From: Yoonia sp.
Lineage (GTDB): Bacteria; Pseudomonadota; Alphaproteobacteria; Rhodobacterales; Rhodobacteraceae
Direction: 5' to 3'
DNA: 39,944 nt
Assembly: GCF_030731595.1 (NCBI RefSeq)
Contig: NZ_JANQTS010000095.1
Location: 45,463 to 85,406 of the forward strand
Part shown: one piece after another, positions 16,238 through 24,848 of the stretch
Position numbering within the stretch: position 1 is the stretch's first letter
Layout of the letters: each line of letters opens with the position of its first letter
Notes under the pieces: model-generated
Told to the model about the DNA's origin: nothing
The model's database searches: none
The model's input: the letters and a program-made list of their open reading frames with translations, nothing else
Position numbers and translations under genes: made by a program

Positions 16238-16927
16238 ATGACATACAAACTCTACATCGGTGATCGCACCTTCAGTAGCTGGTCGCTGCGCGGCTGGCTG
16301 ATGCTTGAAAAATTCGGGCTGCCGTTCGAAACCAATCTGGTCGGGCTCTACGCGGGTACAATGGCCGCTGATCTGGCGCATCTTGCGCCTGCGAAAACGG
16401 TTCCTGTTTTGCAAACCGCAGACGGGCATGTGCTTTCCGACAGCATCGCCATGGCAGAAACTTTGGTGGAACGGCATCCGGACCTTCCGCTTTACCCTCG
16501 CGATCCGGCAGCACGTGCGCTTGCACGGTCCATCACAGCAGAGATGCACAGCGGCTTTGGCGCGCTGCGAAATGCTTGCCCGATGATGATCGCCTTCGGG
16601 TGGCAGGGGTTCGCACCCTCCAAAGAGGTCCTGGCAGACCTAGCGCGGATCGAATTGCTATGGTCGCTTGCCAGAGAGCGGCATGGCGATGGAGGGCCTT
16701 GGCTTTTCGGTGGGTATTCACTGGCTGATGTATTCTATGCACCGGTGGCCATGCGGATCACGGCCTATGACCTGCCTGTCAGCGATGCAGCGAAGGTCTA
16801 TGTCTCAGCGCATCTGAACGACCCCGCGTTTCTTGCATGGCGCGCGGAGGCCCTGACCGAAAAGCACGACCCTTGGCCCTATCCAATGGCACTGGATCGC
16901 AAACCTTGGCCCGGTGACGAAAGTTAA
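16238..16927 (+). CDS. Glutathione S-transferase family protein
   Basis: A 229-residue soluble protein with the two-domain GST layout. The N-terminal thioredoxin-like domain reads YKLYIGDRTFSSWSLRGW with a serine-rich active-site turn, then AKTVPVLQTADGHVLSDSIAMAE (cis-Pro loop and glutathione-binding Asp-Ser). An all-helical C-terminal domain includes FGGYSLADVFYAPVAMR. It would conjugate or reduce electrophiles using glutathione. The tyrosine/serine class cannot be decided. It sits between the cobU pair and comM on the same strand, with 60 bases upstream and 53 downstream, and probably is not functionally tied to either. Confidence 0.85.
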   Translation: MTYKLYIGDRTFSSWSLRGWLMLEKFGLPFETNLVGLYAGTMAADLAHLAPAKTVPVLQTADGHVLSDSIAMAETLVERHPDLPLYPRDPAARALARSITAEMHSGFGALRNACPMMIAFGWQGFAPSKEVLADLARIELLWSLARERHGDGGPWLFGGYSLADVFYAPVAMRITAYDLPVSDAAKVYVSAHLNDPAFLAWRAEALTEKHDPWPYPMALDRKPWPGDES

Positions 16928-16980
16928 CCTTTCCTAAACCCAGATCACCTACCCGTTAACCAACAAACGGGGAATTGGTG

Positions 16981-18495
16981 ATGGTCGCACTGGCCTATAC
17001 TGTGGCATTTGAAGGGATCGAGGCGCGACTGGTCGAAGTGCAATGCGCGGTGACGCCGGGCATTCCTGCATTCTCCATCGTTGGTCTGCCCGACAAGGCG
17101 GTGTCGGAGGCGCGCGAAAGGGTACGCGCGGCACTCACTGCAATGGCCATTGCGCTGCCGTCGAAACGGATCACGGTGAACCTGTCCCCTGCCGACCTGC
17201 CCAAAGAAGGATCCCATTTCGACCTTCCCATAGCCCTTGCGTTACTGGCCGCACTGGACATCGTCCCGCAAGACAGCGCGGCGCAAACGGTCGCCTTGGG
17301 TGAACTTTCGCTTGATGGAACCCTGGTGCCGGTTGTCGGCGCATTGCCCGCCGCGATGGCCGCGGCACAGGACGACCGGACGCTTTTGTGCCCGCAAGCC
17401 TGCGGGGCAGAGGCGGCATGGGTTGGCGCGGCCAATGTAATCGCGCCCCGGACCCTCGCAGATGTGGTCCGCCACTACACCGGCCAAGCGGTCCTTCAGC
17501 CAAGTGAGCCCGGCGAGGTACTGGGCCGCACCACGGCGCGCGATCTGTCCGAAGTCAAAGGGCAGGAACGGGCTAAACGGGCCTTGGAAATCGCAGCCGC
17601 AGGGCGGCATCACCTGCTTTTGGTGGGCTCTCCCGGCTCTGGCAAATCCATGCTGGCCGCACGTATTCCTGGCATCTTGCCGCCCCTCACACCGACCGAA
17701 GCGCTTGAAACCTCGATGATCCATTCCCTCTCGGGCCTGTTGGACGAAGGCGGGATCAACCGCGAACGCCCGTTTCGCGAACCGCATCACACTGCCTCTA
17801 TGGCGGCCATCGTGGGGGGCGGACGCAGCGCCAAACCCGGCGAAATCAGCCTTGCGCATAATGGGGTGCTTTTCATGGACGAGTTTCCGGAATTTCCGCG
17901 CACCGTGCTGGAAACCCTCCGCCAACCCATCGAAACCGGCGAGGTGGTTGTAGCGCGGGCCAATGCCCATGTGCGCTATCCCTGCCGGTTCATGCTGGTC
18001 GCCGCGGCAAATCCCTGCAAATGCGGCTATCTTACCGACCCGGCGCGAGCTTGCGCGCGGGTGCCGATCTGCGGCGAGGACTACATGGGGCGGATATCGG
18101 GGCCTCTCATGGACCGGTTTGATTTGCGCGTCGAAGTGCCCCCTGTGGCCTTTACCGATCTGGATTTGCCGCAAGACGGCGAATCTTCCGGCAGCGTGGC
18201 ACAGAGGGTCGCCTCCGCACGGGATATTCAGGAAAGACGGTTTCGCGATCACCCGGCAGCGCGGGTCAATGCCGACGCCGAAGGGCATCTGCTGGATGAA
18301 GTCGCTACACCTGACCCCGAAGGCCGGGCGCTCTTGGTGAAAGTGGCCGAACGCTTTGGGCTCACAGCGCGCGGGTATCACCGGGTCTTGCGGGTCGCAC
18401 GGACTATCGCCGACCTCGAAGGGGCAAAAGATGTGCGCAAACCGCATGTGGCCGAAGCGGTCAGCTACCGGCTTGCCATGGCGAAAGAGGTCTAG
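16981..18495 (+). CDS. comM: YifB/ComM-family Mg-chelatase-like AAA+ ATPase
   Basis: A 504-residue protein with an N-terminal ChlI-like domain ([33 protein letters not shown]), Walker A GSPGSGKS at 216-223, and the Walker B region [12 protein letters not shown] zinc-like cluster of cysteines occurs around residues 345-370 ([15 protein letters not shown]), and the Mg-chelatase C-terminal domain ends the protein. ComM is known as a hexameric helicase that widens branch migration during natural transformation. Start ATG 16981 has GGGGA 7 bases upstream; the in-frame TTG and GTG just before are less likely. Its stop overlaps that of the converging gshB gene in the tetranucleotide CTAG. Confidence 0.92.
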   Translation: MVALAYTVAFEGIEARLVEVQCAVTPGIPAFSIVGLPDKAVSEARERVRAALTAMAIALPSKRITVNLSPADLPKEGSHFDLPIALALLAALDIVPQDSAAQTVALGELSLDGTLVPVVGALPAAMAAAQDDRTLLCPQACGAEAAWVGAANVIAPRTLADVVRHYTGQAVLQPSEPGEVLGRTTARDLSEVKGQERAKRALEIAAAGRHHLLLVGSPGSGKSMLAARIPGILPPLTPTEALETSMIHSLSGLLDEGGINRERPFREPHHTASMAAIVGGGRSAKPGEISLAHNGVLFMDEFPEFPRTVLETLRQPIETGEVVVARANAHVRYPCRFMLVAAANPCKCGYLTDPARACARVPICGEDYMGRISGPLMDRFDLRVEVPPVAFTDLDLPQDGESSGSVAQRVASARDIQERRFRDHPAARVNADAEGHLLDEVATPDPEGRALLVKVAERFGLTARGYHRVLRVARTIADLEGAKDVRKPHVAEAVSYRLAMAKEV

Positions 18496-19430
18496 CGGCG
18501 CGCTTCGATCGCGAGCCAGATCTTTTCCGCGATGTTGACACCGTCAAACCGCTCCAGCTCCTGAATCCCGGTGGGCGAGGTCACGTTGATCTCGGTCAGC
18601 CAGTCGCCAATCACGTCGATCCCGACAAAGATCTGGCCTTTCTCGCGCAAAAGCGGGCCGATGCGGGCACAAATCTCTCGGTCGCGCGCGGTCAGGGCGA
18701 CCTTTTCGGGGCGGCCTCCAACATGCATGTTGGATCGGGTTTCGCCCGCGGCAGGCACACGGTTGATGGCGCCGACAGGTTCGCCATCGACAAGGATCAC
18801 TCGCTTGTCACCCTTCGAGACTGCCGGCAAAAACTTCTGCATAATCAGGGGTTCGCGATTGATACCGGCAAACAATTCATGGAGCGAAGCAAGGTTACTG
18901 TCGTCCGACTTCATCTTGAATACGCCAGCGCCGCCGTTTCCGTAGAGGGGCTTGAGAATGACATCCCCATGTTCGGCGCGAAACCCGCGCAAGGTCTGAA
19001 AATCACGGGCGATCATCGTGGGCGGGGTCAGATCGGGAAAGTTCAGAACCAGAAGCTTTTCAGGATAGTTCCTGACCCAGAACGGATCATTCACGACCAG
19101 CGTAGCGGGGTGGATCATATCAAGGATGTGGGTCGTGGTAATATAGGCCATGTCGAACGGCGGGTCCTGCCGCAGCCAGACAACATCAAAATCCGCCAGA
19201 TCAACGGTCTGTTCCTCACCCAGTCCAAAGTGATCGCCCTTCACCCGCTGTACCGTCAACGGCCAGCCTTTGGCTGTCACCCGGCCCTGATCATAGGCAA
19301 GCCGATCAGGCGTATAGTAAAACAGACTATGCCCACGCGCCTGCGCCTCTTCGGCGATGCGAAACGTACTGTCTGCATCAATGTTGATCGGCCCAATCGG
19401 GTCCATCTGGAATGCGATCTTGAGCGACAT
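18492..19430 (-). CDS. gshB: Glutathione synthase
   Basis: A 312-residue ATP-grasp ligase that joins gamma-glutamylcysteine and glycine. Family hallmarks are [18 protein letters not shown] at the start, [40 protein letters not shown] (the ATP-binding loop), and the terminal [12 protein letters not shown] metal-binding stretch. Length is normal for the enzyme. It follows yraN after 68 bases on the minus strand, so it is probably the last gene of an rsmI-yraN-gshB unit. The TAG stop (18492-18494) overlaps the comM TAG stop (18493-18495). Glutathione supplied here would serve the nearby GST. Confidence 0.96.
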   Translation of the reverse strand: MSLKIAFQMDPIGPINIDADSTFRIAEEAQARGHSLFYYTPDRLAYDQGRVTAKGWPLTVQRVKGDHFGLGEEQTVDLADFDVVWLRQDPPFDMAYITTTHILDMIHPATLVVNDPFWVRNYPEKLLVLNFPDLTPPTMIARDFQTLRGFRAEHGDVILKPLYGNGGAGVFKMKSDDSNLASLHELFAGINREPLIMQKFLPAVSKGDKRVILVDGEPVGAINRVPAAGETRSNMHVGGRPEKVALTARDREICARIGPLLREKGQIFVGIDVIGDWLTEINVTSPTGIQELERFDGVNIAEKIWLAIEARR

Positions 19431-19498
19431 GGTAACGCCTCGTTCAGTTGATATCTGACCTGTTCATGGCTCAGCGGCGCGCTGTGTGCAATGGGCTG

Positions 19499-19855
19499 TC
19501 ACATCTCCATAAATGCGTTTTCGATCACGCTTAGGGCACCGACCGCATTCACCACAGCAAGATCAAAGCGCACATCCGTCAATTGCCCACGCGGTTCGCC
19601 CGCAAGAAACTCGCCTGCGCTTGCCACGATCCGATCCATCTGGCGACGCCCCAATCGTGCTGCCGCCGCACCAAAGTTGCGACTTTTCTTGACCTCGACA
19701 AAGACAACCGTGTCGCCATCACGTGCAATCAAATCAATCTCTCCCGACTGACCGCGCCAACGCCGCGCCGCGATGCCATGATTGCGCCGCACGTAGTCGA
19801 AAGCGACGATATCCTCAGCAACGCGCCCCGCGTGATAACCGACAGAACCTGTCAT
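19499..19855 (-). CDS. yraN: YraN family (UPF0102) endonuclease-like protein
   Basis: A 118-residue protein with the restriction-endonuclease-like core GEIDLIARDGDTVVFVEVK, whose Glu, Asp and Glu-x-Lys residues match the nuclease fold of the UPF0102 family, and RRQMDRIVASAGEFL after it. The family lies beside rsmI in many proteobacteria. Its cellular role is not established; a DNA repair or Holliday-junction function has been suggested from the fold. The ATG overlaps the rsmI stop by 4 bases (19852-19855), indicating coupled translation. Confidence 0.93.
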   Translation of the reverse strand: MTGSVGYHAGRVAEDIVAFDYVRRNHGIAARRWRGQSGEIDLIARDGDTVVFVEVKKSRNFGAAAARLGRRQMDRIVASAGEFLAGEPRGQLTDVRFDLAVVNAVGALSVIENAFMEM

Positions 19856-20712
19856 TCGTCTTCTCCCAAACCAAGCGCCAGCTGATAAACCTGCCTGCGC
19901 GGCAGTCCCAAAGCACCCGCAACCACGGTCGCTGCATCTTTGACCCGCATCGTTTTCATCGCCTCGCGCAAAGCATCGGTCACATCCAAGTCCGCAACAT
20001 CCGTGGCCCCGGCCCGACCGACCAGAACGACAATTTCGCCCTTAACCTGCCGGTCTCCAAACGCGCCCGCCAGTTCGCCCAAATCGCCACGTGTCACTTC
20101 TTCAAATTTCTTGGTCAGTTCGCGACAAACGACCGCTTGCCGACCTTCCCCCAGAATATCACGCAAATTACCTAACATTTCCCCAACACGTTTCGGGCTT
20201 TCATAAAATACCAACGTGAATGGGACATCGCGCAAGGCTGCGATCTCTGTCTCGCGTTGTTTCTTTGCGGCGGGCAGGAAGCCCACAAAAGCAAACCGGT
20301 CGGTCGGCAAACCTGACACCGTCAGCGCTGCCAAGACCGCAGAGGCACCGGGTGCAGACGTGATGGGCAATCCCGCAGCAATAGCAGCCCGGCCCAACTC
20401 ATAGCCCGGATCAGCAACAAGCGGCGTTCCGGCCTCGGAAACATAGGCCACCGATTTTCCGGCTTGCATATCTGCAACCAAACGCACAACCGCCCCGTCC
20501 CCACTGTGATCGTGAAACGCCACAACCTTGCGACCGTTTAGTGGAACACCATGGATTTCCATCAGTTTTCTGGCTGTTCGCGTGTCTTCTGCCGCAATCA
20601 GATCAGCGCTCGCCAGAATGTCCAAGCCGCGCAAAGTCATGTCGCGTGCCGAACCGATAGGGGTCGCAACAAAGTAGAGACCGGCAGAGAGTGGCTGGCT
20701 TTTATAATTCAT
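19852..20712 (-). CDS. rsmI: 16S rRNA (cytidine(1402)-2'-O)-methyltransferase
   Basis: A 286-residue SAM-dependent methyltransferase of the tetrapyrrole-methylase fold that modifies the ribose of C1402 in the ribosomal decoding centre. Typical segments are GLYFVATPIGSARDMTLR, LIAAEDTRTARKLM, SEAGTPLVADPGYELG, and SGLPTDRFAFVGFLPA, with a C-terminal segment rich in DALREAMKTMRVKDAA. The gene is divergent from the LpoA-like gene across 105 bases, a neighbourhood also known in E. coli (rsmI next to lpoA and yraN). Confidence 0.97.
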   Translation of the reverse strand: MNYKSQPLSAGLYFVATPIGSARDMTLRGLDILASADLIAAEDTRTARKLMEIHGVPLNGRKVVAFHDHSGDGAVVRLVADMQAGKSVAYVSEAGTPLVADPGYELGRAAIAAGLPITSAPGASAVLAALTVSGLPTDRFAFVGFLPAAKKQRETEIAALRDVPFTLVFYESPKRVGEMLGNLRDILGEGRQAVVCRELTKKFEEVTRGDLGELAGAFGDRQVKGEIVVLVGRAGATDVADLDVTDALREAMKTMRVKDAATVVAGALGLPRRQVYQLALGLGEDE

Positions 20713-20817
20713 CTCTGGACCCGCGTGCCCCCTGCTTTATGATGAGCCTCGATATCGTGGCGGGGCAATCGGCAAAAGCCGCTAAACCAGCCGCACAAGC
20801 CAGGAGGGATAGTCGTC

Positions 20818-22002
20818 ATGTTCGCCCGTTTCAGTAGCGCCCGCAAGTTACTTGCACGCTTTTTTGCCCTTACCGCTTTCCTTTGGCTTGCCGCCTGCGA
20901 TGTGCCTTTGGCGACGGATGCAAATGTCGGTCAGCAGATCGACCCATCCGCGCCGATCCAGGTTGCCCTGCTGGTACCGGGCGCGTCGCAACAGGAAACC
21001 GACAACCAGCTTGCGCGCAACTTCGAGAACGCGGCGCGGCTTGCGATTGCCGACTTGCAGGGCGCGACTATCAATCTGCGTGTCTACAACACAGCAGGTG
21101 GCAACCCGGAACAAGCAGCTGCCTCGGCACGGCAGGCCGTGGATGACGGTGCAAAGATCATTATCGGCCCGCTTTACGGAGAAGCTGCAAATGCAGCCGG
21201 TGTCGCAATCGCCGGGCGTGACGTGAATGTCCTCGCCTTTTCCAACAATCCGGCCTTTGCCGGCGGCAATGTCTTTGTGCTTGGCGCGACTTTTGAAAAT
21301 ACCGCCGACCGGCTTGTCAAATATGCCAACCGTCAAGGGATCAGCCGCTACTTGGTCCTGCATGGAAACGATCTGCCCGGTCAGGTCGGACGAGACGCAA
21401 TTACAGCGGCAGTTCAGGCGAATGGGGGACAGGTCGTTGGTGTCGAAAGCTATCCATTGTCCCAACAAGGGATTTTCGCATCAACACGGCGCATTGTCTC
21501 AAATATCGACAGTGCGGGCGCTCAGGCCGTTTTCACAACGGCAGGCGCAAATGCCGATCTTCCTATCGTGGCAACAGCTTTGCCAGATGCGGGTATGGAC
21601 ACTACGCGCAGCCGGTTCATCGGTCTGACACGGTGGGACACCTTGCCTCAATTGACCGCACTTGCAGGGCTTGAAGGTGGACTGTTTGCGCTGCCGGACC
21701 CTGGCACGTCCGCTTTGTTTGCAAACCGATATGTCGCGACCTACGGCGAGACCCCCCACCCGCTCGCTGGGCTGGCCTATGATGGGATCGCGGCAATTGG
21801 CGCCCTGGCCGCTGCTGGCAATACCGATGCACTCACAAAAGATGCTTTGACGCAGCCACAAGGGTTCCGTGGCACCACAGGCGTCTTCCGACTTTTGTCA
21901 AACGGCCTTAATCAGCGCGGCCTTGCCGTTGCTACCATCCAAGACAATCAGGTTGTAATCCTTGAACAAGCCCCAAGAAACTTTGGTGGCGCCGGCTTCT
22001 AG
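20818..22002 (+). CDS. Penicillin-binding protein activator-like lipoprotein (LpoA-like, Peripla_BP_6 domain)
   Basis: A 394-residue lipoprotein: the signal ends in the lipobox LAAC with Cys27. Residues 45 onward form a type I periplasmic-binding fold: PIQVALLVPGASQQE, GAKIIIGPLYGEAAN, VLAFSNNPAFAGGNVFVLG, and GLAYDGIAAIGALAA. This is the alphaproteobacterial version of the LpoA C-terminal domain; the N-terminal TPR half of E. coli LpoA is missing, hence shorter than the 678-residue enterobacterial protein. It probably sits in the outer membrane facing the periplasm, acting on a bifunctional peptidoglycan synthase, though binding of a small ligand cannot be excluded. AGGAGGG at 20802-20808 precedes the ATG. 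glnD starts 7 bases after its stop. Confidence 0.85.
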   Translation: MFARFSSARKLLARFFALTAFLWLAACDVPLATDANVGQQIDPSAPIQVALLVPGASQQETDNQLARNFENAARLAIADLQGATINLRVYNTAGGNPEQAAASARQAVDDGAKIIIGPLYGEAANAAGVAIAGRDVNVLAFSNNPAFAGGNVFVLGATFENTADRLVKYANRQGISRYLVLHGNDLPGQVGRDAITAAVQANGGQVVGVESYPLSQQGIFASTRRIVSNIDSAGAQAVFTTAGANADLPIVATALPDAGMDTTRSRFIGLTRWDTLPQLTALAGLEGGLFALPDPGTSALFANRYVATYGETPHPLAGLAYDGIAAIGALAAAGNTDALTKDALTQPQGFRGTTGVFRLLSNGLNQRGLAVATIQDNQVVILEQAPRNFGGAGF

Positions 22003-22009
22003 GCCCGCT

Positions 22010-24778
22010 ATGCCAGAACAAAACCAAACGCCGGATAGTTTGATCTGTCCGGCGTCCGTTATTTTTGACCGTGCCGCCGTGCAGGCGAGAATCGCTTCGG
22101 AAATTGCTGCGGAAGGCATTGAAAAAGAAATACGGCAGGCTGTTGTTGCGATTCTGAATGAGGCGCGCAAAGCAGGGATGGACGCAATTGCAAAGGCATT
22201 TCAGGCCCAACCTTTTGCTGCTCGACAAGCGACACGGTCCTATAGTTGGCTGACTGACCAGATCATCGAGATCATCCTTGGTGTGGCGACCGACAAGCTT
22301 CATCCTCTGCCCAATCCGACGGAAGGCGAGCGTCTTTCCCTGATCGCGGTCGGTGGCTATGGGCGGGGCGAAATGGCACCTTTCTCGGATGTCGATCTGC
22401 TTTTTCTGACGCCGTACAAGATTACACCTTGGGCAGAGAGCGTCATCGAATCGATGCTCTATATGCTTTGGGATCTCAAGCTGAAGGTCGGACATGCCAG
22501 CCGCACGGTCAAAGACTGCATCAGGCTGGCCCGTGCGGATTATACCATCCGGACATCACTGGTCGAATATCGCTATCTGGCAGGAGACGCCGGACTTGCG
22601 AAGGAACTTGGCAACAAGCTCTGGTCCGACCTCTTCAAATCGACCGCCAGCGATTTCATCGAAGCAAAACTTGCCGAACGGGCCGAGCGGCACCGCAAAC
22701 AAGGCGGGCAGCGCTATATGGTAGAACCCAACGTGAAAGAAGGCAAAGGAGGGCTGCGGGACCTGCAATCGCTTTTCTGGATCAGCAAATATGTGAACGG
22801 CGTCAAGGATGCCGCCGATCTGGTTGGCCTCAAGGTCTTTACGCGGGAAGAATTCGAAACCTTTGTCACCGCCGAAGATTTTCTCTGGGCCGTGCGATGC
22901 CACCTGCATCTGATTTCAGGGCGGGCGGTGGATCAACTGACCTTCGACATGCAGGTCGAGGTGGCCGCAGCGATGGGATACAGGGATCACGGCGGGCGGC
23001 GCGGGGTGGAACACTTCATGCAGGCCTATTTCCGGCAGGCCACGAATGTAGGTGAATTGACGCGCATCTTCCTTACGGCACTGGAAGCGAACCATACCAA
23101 ATCTGAACCAACCCTCCTAAAGTTACTAACACGCCGCAAGCGCGCCAAGCCGCCCTATGCCATCAAACAAAACCGGCTGACCGTCGCAGACGAAAGAGCG
23201 TTCTTTGCGGACAAGCTGAATATGCTGCGGATATTCGAAGAGGCACTGCGGACCGGCACTTTGCTGCATCCGGATGCGATGCGCCTGCTTGCCGCAAACC
23301 TGCATCTGATTGACGGGGAGATGCGCGAAGACCGAGAAGCGGGGCGCATCTTTGTCGACCTGTTGCTCAAGCACGGCAATCCAGAGCGGGCCTTGCGACG
23401 GATGAACGAGTTGGGCGTACTCGCCGCATTCATCCCCGAATTCGCACCCATCGTCGCGATGATGCAGTTCAACATGTACCATCACTACACGGTGGACGAA
23501 CACATCATCCAATGCATCAGCAACCTTGCCCAGATCGAGCGCAAGAAACTGATCGAGGAACTGCCTGTCGCGTCCGGTATTCTGGACCGCGGGGTGAACC
23601 GTAAAGTGCTTTATGTGGCGCTATTGCTGCATGACATCGGCAAGGGGCAACACGAGGATCATTCAATCCTCGGTGCCCAGATTGCACGCAAGGTCGCACC
23701 ACGTCTGGGTCTGAACAAGAAAGAATGTGAAACAGTCGAGTGGCTCATCCGCTATCATCTGCTGCTGTCCGATGTGGCGCAGAAGCGCGATATCTCGGAG
23801 CCGCGCACGGTGCGGGGCTTTGCGAATGCTGTGAAATCGGTGGAGCGGCTGGATTTGCTGACGGTTCTGACTGTCTGCGATATTCGCGGGGTCGGTCCTG
23901 GCACGTGGAACAACTGGAAGGCCGTGCTGATCCGCAATCTTTACAAGGCGACAAAAGCCGCACTCCAGACGGGTTTGGAGGATCTCAACCGCGAAAGCCA
24001 GGAGGCAGAAGCAAAACGGGCGTTGCGCGCGGAAATTTCCAATTGGGACAGCAAAGCCATCAAGAGCGAGATGGGGCGGCATTATGGCCCTTACTGGCAA
24101 GGGCTTCCTCTGTCTGCACAACTGATTTTTGCAAACCTGCTGCGCGATATCTCGGATGATGAAGTCAAGATTGATCTGATGCTGGATGAAGAGCGCGATG
24201 CGACCCGCGCCTGCTTTGCCATGGTCGACCATCCGGGGCTGTTCAGCCGGATGACGGGTGCGCTGGCGCTTGTGGGCGCAAACGTCGTCGATGCGCGGAC
24301 CTATACCTCCAAGGACGGCTATGCGACGGCGGTGTTCTGGGTGCAGGACGATGATGGCAACCCCTATGAGGCCGCCCGTTTGCCGCGTCTGCGCAGGATG
24401 ATCGAGCGCACTCTAAATGGCGAAGTGGTAGCGCGCGAGGCGCTGAAAGACAAAGACAAGATCAAAAAGCGCGAGCGGGCCTTCAGGGTACCGACGATCA
24501 TCAGCTTTGATAATGAAGGCTCGGAAATCTATACCATCATCGAGGTCGATACCCGCGATCGCCCCGGGCTTTTGTATGATCTGACGCGGACACTGGCGGC
24601 CAGCCATGTCTATATCGCCTCTGCTGTCATCGCCACCTATGGCGAGCAGGTGGTGGATACCTTCTATGTCAAGGATATGGTCGGTCTGAAATACTATTCA
24701 GAGGCCAAACGCGCAGCACTGGAACGCAAATTGCGCGAAGCGATCACACAGGGCGCCGAACGCGCCGTAGCAGGGTGA
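22010..24778 (+). CDS. glnD: [Protein-PII] uridylyltransferase / uridylyl-removing enzyme
   Basis: A 922-residue nitrogen-status sensor that attaches and removes UMP on PII proteins according to glutamine. Domains in order: nucleotidyltransferase with GGYGRGEMAPFSDVDLLFL (115-133), a GlnD-type middle helical domain, an HD hydrolase domain with LLLHDIGKGQHEDHS (His541-Asp542), and two C-terminal ACT domains (around 742 and 853, with DHPGLFSRM and DRPGLLYDL). Length is normal. The start ATG 22010 is chosen because it follows the lipoprotein stop by 7 bases and the frame upstream overlaps that gene; an upstream TTG at 21962 is possible. The short space suggests cotranscription with the lipoprotein gene. 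Confidence 0.97.
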   Translation: MPEQNQTPDSLICPASVIFDRAAVQARIASEIAAEGIEKEIRQAVVAILNEARKAGMDAIAKAFQAQPFAARQATRSYSWLTDQIIEIILGVATDKLHPLPNPTEGERLSLIAVGGYGRGEMAPFSDVDLLFLTPYKITPWAESVIESMLYMLWDLKLKVGHASRTVKDCIRLARADYTIRTSLVEYRYLAGDAGLAKELGNKLWSDLFKSTASDFIEAKLAERAERHRKQGGQRYMVEPNVKEGKGGLRDLQSLFWISKYVNGVKDAADLVGLKVFTREEFETFVTAEDFLWAVRCHLHLISGRAVDQLTFDMQVEVAAAMGYRDHGGRRGVEHFMQAYFRQATNVGELTRIFLTALEANHTKSEPTLLKLLTRRKRAKPPYAIKQNRLTVADERAFFADKLNMLRIFEEALRTGTLLHPDAMRLLAANLHLIDGEMREDREAGRIFVDLLLKHGNPERALRRMNELGVLAAFIPEFAPIVAMMQFNMYHHYTVDEHIIQCISNLAQIERKKLIEELPVASGILDRGVNRKVLYVALLLHDIGKGQHEDHSILGAQIARKVAPRLGLNKKECETVEWLIRYHLLLSDVAQKRDISEPRTVRGFANAVKSVERLDLLTVLTVCDIRGVGPGTWNNWKAVLIRNLYKATKAALQTGLEDLNRESQEAEAKRALRAEISNWDSKAIKSEMGRHYGPYWQGLPLSAQLIFANLLRDISDDEVKIDLMLDEERDATRACFAMVDHPGLFSRMTGALALVGANVVDARTYTSKDGYATAVFWVQDDDGNPYEAARLPRLRRMIERTLNGEVVAREALKDKDKIKKRERAFRVPTIISFDNEGSEIYTIIEVDTRDRPGLLYDLTRTLAASHVYIASAVIATYGEQVVDTFYVKDMVGLKYYSEAKRAALERKLREAITQGAERAVAG

Positions 24779-24793
24779 ACCGGGTGCAGGATG

Positions 24794-24838
24794 CCAATTT
24801 TTGCGGGAAAATTGGACCAAAGTTTTTGAAAACTTTGG
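24794..24838. repeat. Two tandem hairpins between glnD and murJ
   Basis: The first hairpin has arms CCAATTTT and AAAATTGG around TGCGGG (24794-24815). One base later the second has arms CCAAAGTTTT and AAAACTTTGG around TG (24817-24838). Both are perfect and AT-rich, unlike the GC-rich genes on both sides. They lie 10 bases before the murJ ATG. A run of T occurs within the stems, so they could terminate glnD transcription in either direction or regulate translation of murJ. Confidence 0.65.
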
Positions 24839-24848
24839 GGTGCCACGC

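Noticed and set aside
17242-18447. Minus-strand open frame of 401 codons over comM
   Set aside because: Shadow of a gene with clear Walker motifs; typical of GC-rich coding DNA.
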